DNA from: Darksidea phi
Taxonomy: Eukaryota > Ascomycota > Dothideomycetes > Pleosporales > Lentitheciaceae
DNA: 23,990 bases
Assembly (NCBI GenBank): GCA_030770425.1
Contig: JASJFT010000377.1
Span: forward strand, 1 to 23,990
Reading direction: 5' to 3'
The notes under the pieces are model-generated. The model had not been told where the DNA came from, did no database searches, and saw only the letters and a program-made list of their open reading frames with translations. This document shows, piece by piece, positions 21,888 through 23,990 of the stretch (position 1 is its first letter; each line of letters begins with the position of its first letter). Both the position numbers and the translations under genes were made by a program.

Positions 21888-22975
21888 TTAGCGAACTAAA
21901 CCCGCTGCTTCGTAGCCGGCCCAGGACGCATCCTGCGGTACGTTACATTTACCCCCAATCGAACTCTATATAGCTTCGAGATTATCCAGATACTCGTAAT
22001 CTTGGAGTAATACCTTACGATAATATTCGGGCTTATCATTTACGTTCAGGTCTCTATAATCTATCGATACCCTATCTACGTCGGAGCCAAATCTGCGCGT
22101 CGACAAATAGGTCCTATAAGCATCTGATTATAGTAATTACCTCTATACTCTAATAGCTACTAGCCAAGGTATTCTTTATATGGCATCGTCGATGCTTGGT
22201 TCAACGTCTATCGCTAGTTAGTACTACCTCCTATTATAAACGATACTATAAGTCGAACCTCTTTACGCTATTTATGTAAATCTTTGAATATAGGCGTAAG
22301 ATCCGTATAGTAGCGTACGCCGTTCTAATACTCTATATAGACTTTGATCCCATCCTCTATAAGTTAATACACCGGGAGACGTAGCCCTTCGAGCATATTA
22401 TAGAAGATACGCGTTTTGCCGTACTCCAGCCCGGAGGAAAGTAAGATAAGCGTAACCTCTTGTAATATCGGGATAGATATGATTTCGAATCGGAACTCAG
22501 ACCATAACGAGTGTACTATACCTTCCCAATCGAGTACAACGGTAAGCTTGCGAACGTACTCCCCTAGGATTAGTCCATAGCGGTATCGTTTATTCAGGAA
22601 CCACTTCAGACTATAATAGTCGACTAGAAAATGGTTCTCCGAATAGTATACAGCGGTAGGTTCCTACAAGACTATCCGGTTTACGCAATCCGGGTCTAAG
22701 AAGTATACTAGAGTTAATATCTCATTTTCCACCATAATCTTCCTTCTAGTAGTATTTCGTAGCAAGCTGGGAGTAAGGTTGTCCTTACTATAAATTCAGA
22801 AACGGACACATGGCGCGCCGTTACCATCGATGTTGATTCCAGAAGTAGCGCTAGGTTCTACGCCGTACTCTTTTAACCAGCCGTACTTGTATCCTTTTTC
22901 TCGAATCCTATATTCGGTCGTATAAGCGTAGGCGTATATAATATCTCGGAGTTCTCGCGGAAGCTTAACCAGCAT
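21888..22975 (-). pseudogene. Fungal hypothetical protein with N-terminal LPxELRxxIY (F-box/2EXR-like) motif
   Basis: The ATG at 22975 opens MLVKLPRELRDIIYAYAYTT, the LPxELRxxIY block that begins many uncharacterised fungal proteins of the F-box-like/2EXR type. The frame then continues through CVRF-stop-IYSKDNL, LVYFLDPDCVNRIVL-stop, HFLVDYYSLKWFLNKRYR, VRKLTVVLDWEGIVHSLW, SSGLEYGKTRIFYNMLEG and KEVRLIVSFIIGGSTN. A frame change near 22110-22150, possibly a 47-nt intron ending TATAG, leads to DYRDLNVNDKPEYYRKVLL and a C-terminus at 21888. Only about seven in-frame stops, all TAG/TAA apart from one TGA (in VRF-stop), interrupt some 350 codons, so it is less damaged than the PKS. No catalytic motif is known for the family and no function is assigned. 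It is probably not part of the polyketide pathway. Confidence 0.6.
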
Positions 22976-23553
22976 TACCGAAGCTAACCTTTGATAGAAT
23001 TATCTATACTAATACTATATCTTTCTACGGATGGGTTAATAAATATATAGATAGATATCAAGTTATAGTAAGAAGGTATTACTACCTTTCTAACTCAATT
23101 TTTTACTTTCGTAGAATCTTAAGACGACGTATCTCCTCTTCGATGTACGTACTACTAGAGTATTCCGACAAATATAGCGGGTAACCGTAGACAAGCCATC
23201 TTACAGGTACTAGTAATGAAGGTATAGTATCTAGTAGGACAGAGGTAGGTATTATCCTTAATATATACTACGTACCAAGCCGCTATAGCAATTTAGAGCT
23301 CGTCCGTACTGTACCTTAACGTAAGAATGCTATAACTCGAAGTAGCCGAACTTCGAGATAACCGGAAGTTCCTATAAGTTACTTAAGATACTACGAGCGA
23401 AGAGTTACTCCTACTTAGATACCTAACTCATATACAAAGATAGGCTTGTTACCTTCTAATCCCGCTATAGGTACCTCCGAGAGCCTCTACGTATATTATT
23501 AAACCATCCTACGGGGATACCCTTTATATCGTCTATAATCCCTATAAAGCTAC
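22976..23553. other. Intergenic, no recognised gene
   Basis: This stretch lies between the 3' end of the fructosamine-kinase-like gene and the 5' end of the hypothetical gene, both on the minus strand, so it should contain the promoter of the latter. 23000-23110 is strongly AT-rich. No conserved domain, RNA gene or repeat was seen. Confidence 0.4.
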
Positions 23554-23836
23554 TCATCCCCTATACTTCTTAACAAGACTCTTTATAATACTCACCGCGC
23601 CGGAGCGATACCTACTACTAAAGAGCGTATAGTAATTGAGATAATAGTATAGCTTATAAAGCTTTACCCTATCCTCGTATTCATCTACGGGTTCGGTCTT
23701 CGGACACAGCTCGTAGTACTCCTTGAGGAAACTACCTCTAAATCCTCCAAATATCTTTATAATACCCAGCTCGAACTCGTTATATACGTAGTAAGCGCTT
23801 AGATTATAAACCGCGTCTTCTACATCTCCGTATAAG
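23554..23836 (-). pseudogene. Fructosamine/ketosamine-3-kinase-like protein, C-terminal part
   Basis: This is the C-terminal lobe of a fructosamine-3-kinase family protein, cytosolic enzymes that phosphorylate sugar amines on glycated proteins. The frame reads LYGDVEDAVYNLSAYYVYN, then EFELGIIKIFGGFRGSF, the ElGi...FGGF block of the family. YYELCPKTEPVDEYEDRV follows, then LYKLYYYLNYYTLF, where the family has LYHxLNHY and RIP would turn His to Tyr. It ends SIIKSLVKKYRG-TGA at 23554. No stop interrupts this part. The N-terminal ATP-binding lobe is absent: upstream of about 23836 the sequence turns into a 17-bp minisatellite. It may be truncated there, or the gene may continue across an intron beyond the window. 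The family call rests on the block order and is good. Confidence 0.68.
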
Positions 23837-23839
23837 TCG

Positions 23840-23933
23840 AACGTATAAGTCCTAGGAACGTATAAATCCTAGGAACTCACCAGAATAGACGGGTTCTAGA
23901 ATAGACGGGTCCTAGGAATATATAGGTCCTAGG
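23840..23933. repeat. 17-bp minisatellite with CCTAGG core
   Basis: Five units are seen: 23840-23856, 23857-23873, 23884-23899 (16 bp), 23900-23916 and 23917-23933, with a 10-bp interruption at 23874-23883. Each starts AA, and four of the five end TCCTAGG; the third ends TTCTAG. Units differ in their middle, either CGTATAA, TAGACGG or TATATAG. The array abuts the point where the kinase-like frame is lost. Confidence 0.85.
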
Positions 23934-23990
23934 AATATACTAGTAAGAGCGTAACGACCGGTAAGAACGTAACTATAAAAGCCTAAAGAC

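Noticed and set aside
21700..22980. Retrotransposon polymerase region
   Set aside because: The minus-strand translation has an LPxELRxxIY start and no reverse transcriptase, RNase H or integrase motif.
1..23990. Alternative genetic code in which TAG/TAA encode an amino acid
   Set aside because: The same TAG stops stand at both Trp and Gln positions, and Cys/His-to-Tyr and ATG-to-ATA changes occur too. One reassignment cannot explain all of these, whereas CpA-to-TpA mutation does.
1..23990. CRISPR array, bacterial operon or phage
   Set aside because: No spaced direct repeats of CRISPR type. Genes have spliceosomal introns and fungal families, so bacterial features are not expected.

Overview
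The window looks like nuclear DNA of a filamentous ascomycete (Pezizomycotina). The gene families are typical of that group: a highly reducing polyketide synthase, an FSH1-type serine hydrolase, a fungal MFS exporter, a SAT4/rhodopsin-type membrane protein, a fungal P450, an NB-ARC receptor and a SesB-type lipase. Introns are short (about 43-67 nt) and have CTAAC/ACTAAT-like branch sites. Nearly every gene is broken by TAG/TAA stops and by Cys/His-to-Tyr and Met-to-Ile changes, while CpG stays common and TpA is very abundant. This is the footprint of repeat-induced point mutation (RIP, CpA to TpA). Most features are therefore called pseudogenes, although their reading frames can still be followed domain by domain.

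Left end (1-3271): a relic of a fungal receptor/effector cell-death system. A SesB-like alpha/beta-hydrolase (minus strand, 1344-2602) lies between two NB-ARC receptor genes. One is on the minus strand (1-893, running off the window) and one on the plus strand (2661-3271, truncated). The lipase C-terminus and both receptor N-termini carry the same motif, I-V-Q-Q-G-S-G-N-V-G-R-D-I or a close variant. That layout, and a core resembling RHIM/PP amyloid motifs, suggests a lipase triggered by amyloid templating from its receptor.

Centre (4094-20602): a decayed polyketide gene cluster. A highly reducing PKS (minus, 4094-12035) is divergent from an FSH1-family hydrolase (plus, 12920-13747), which probably released or trimmed the product. 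An MFS exporter (minus, 13855-15674) converges on the hydrolase. A SAT4/rhodopsin-type membrane protein (minus, 16699-18014) and a P450 (plus, 18897-20602) are divergent across a 251-bp perfect-length tandem duplication. The two duplication copies differ only by transitions. The PKS would have built and methylated the chain, the hydrolase freed it, the P450 oxidised it and the MFS exported it.

Right end (20603-23990): an unrecognised open stretch (21180-21527), a fungal hypothetical protein with an N-terminal LPRELRDIIY motif (minus, 21888-22975), the C-terminal part of a fructosamine-kinase-like gene (minus, 23554-23836), and a 17-bp minisatellite next to the point where that gene is cut off. 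Mutation load is uneven: some stretches, such as 19861-19920 in the P450 and 1386-1780 in the lipase, look almost untouched.
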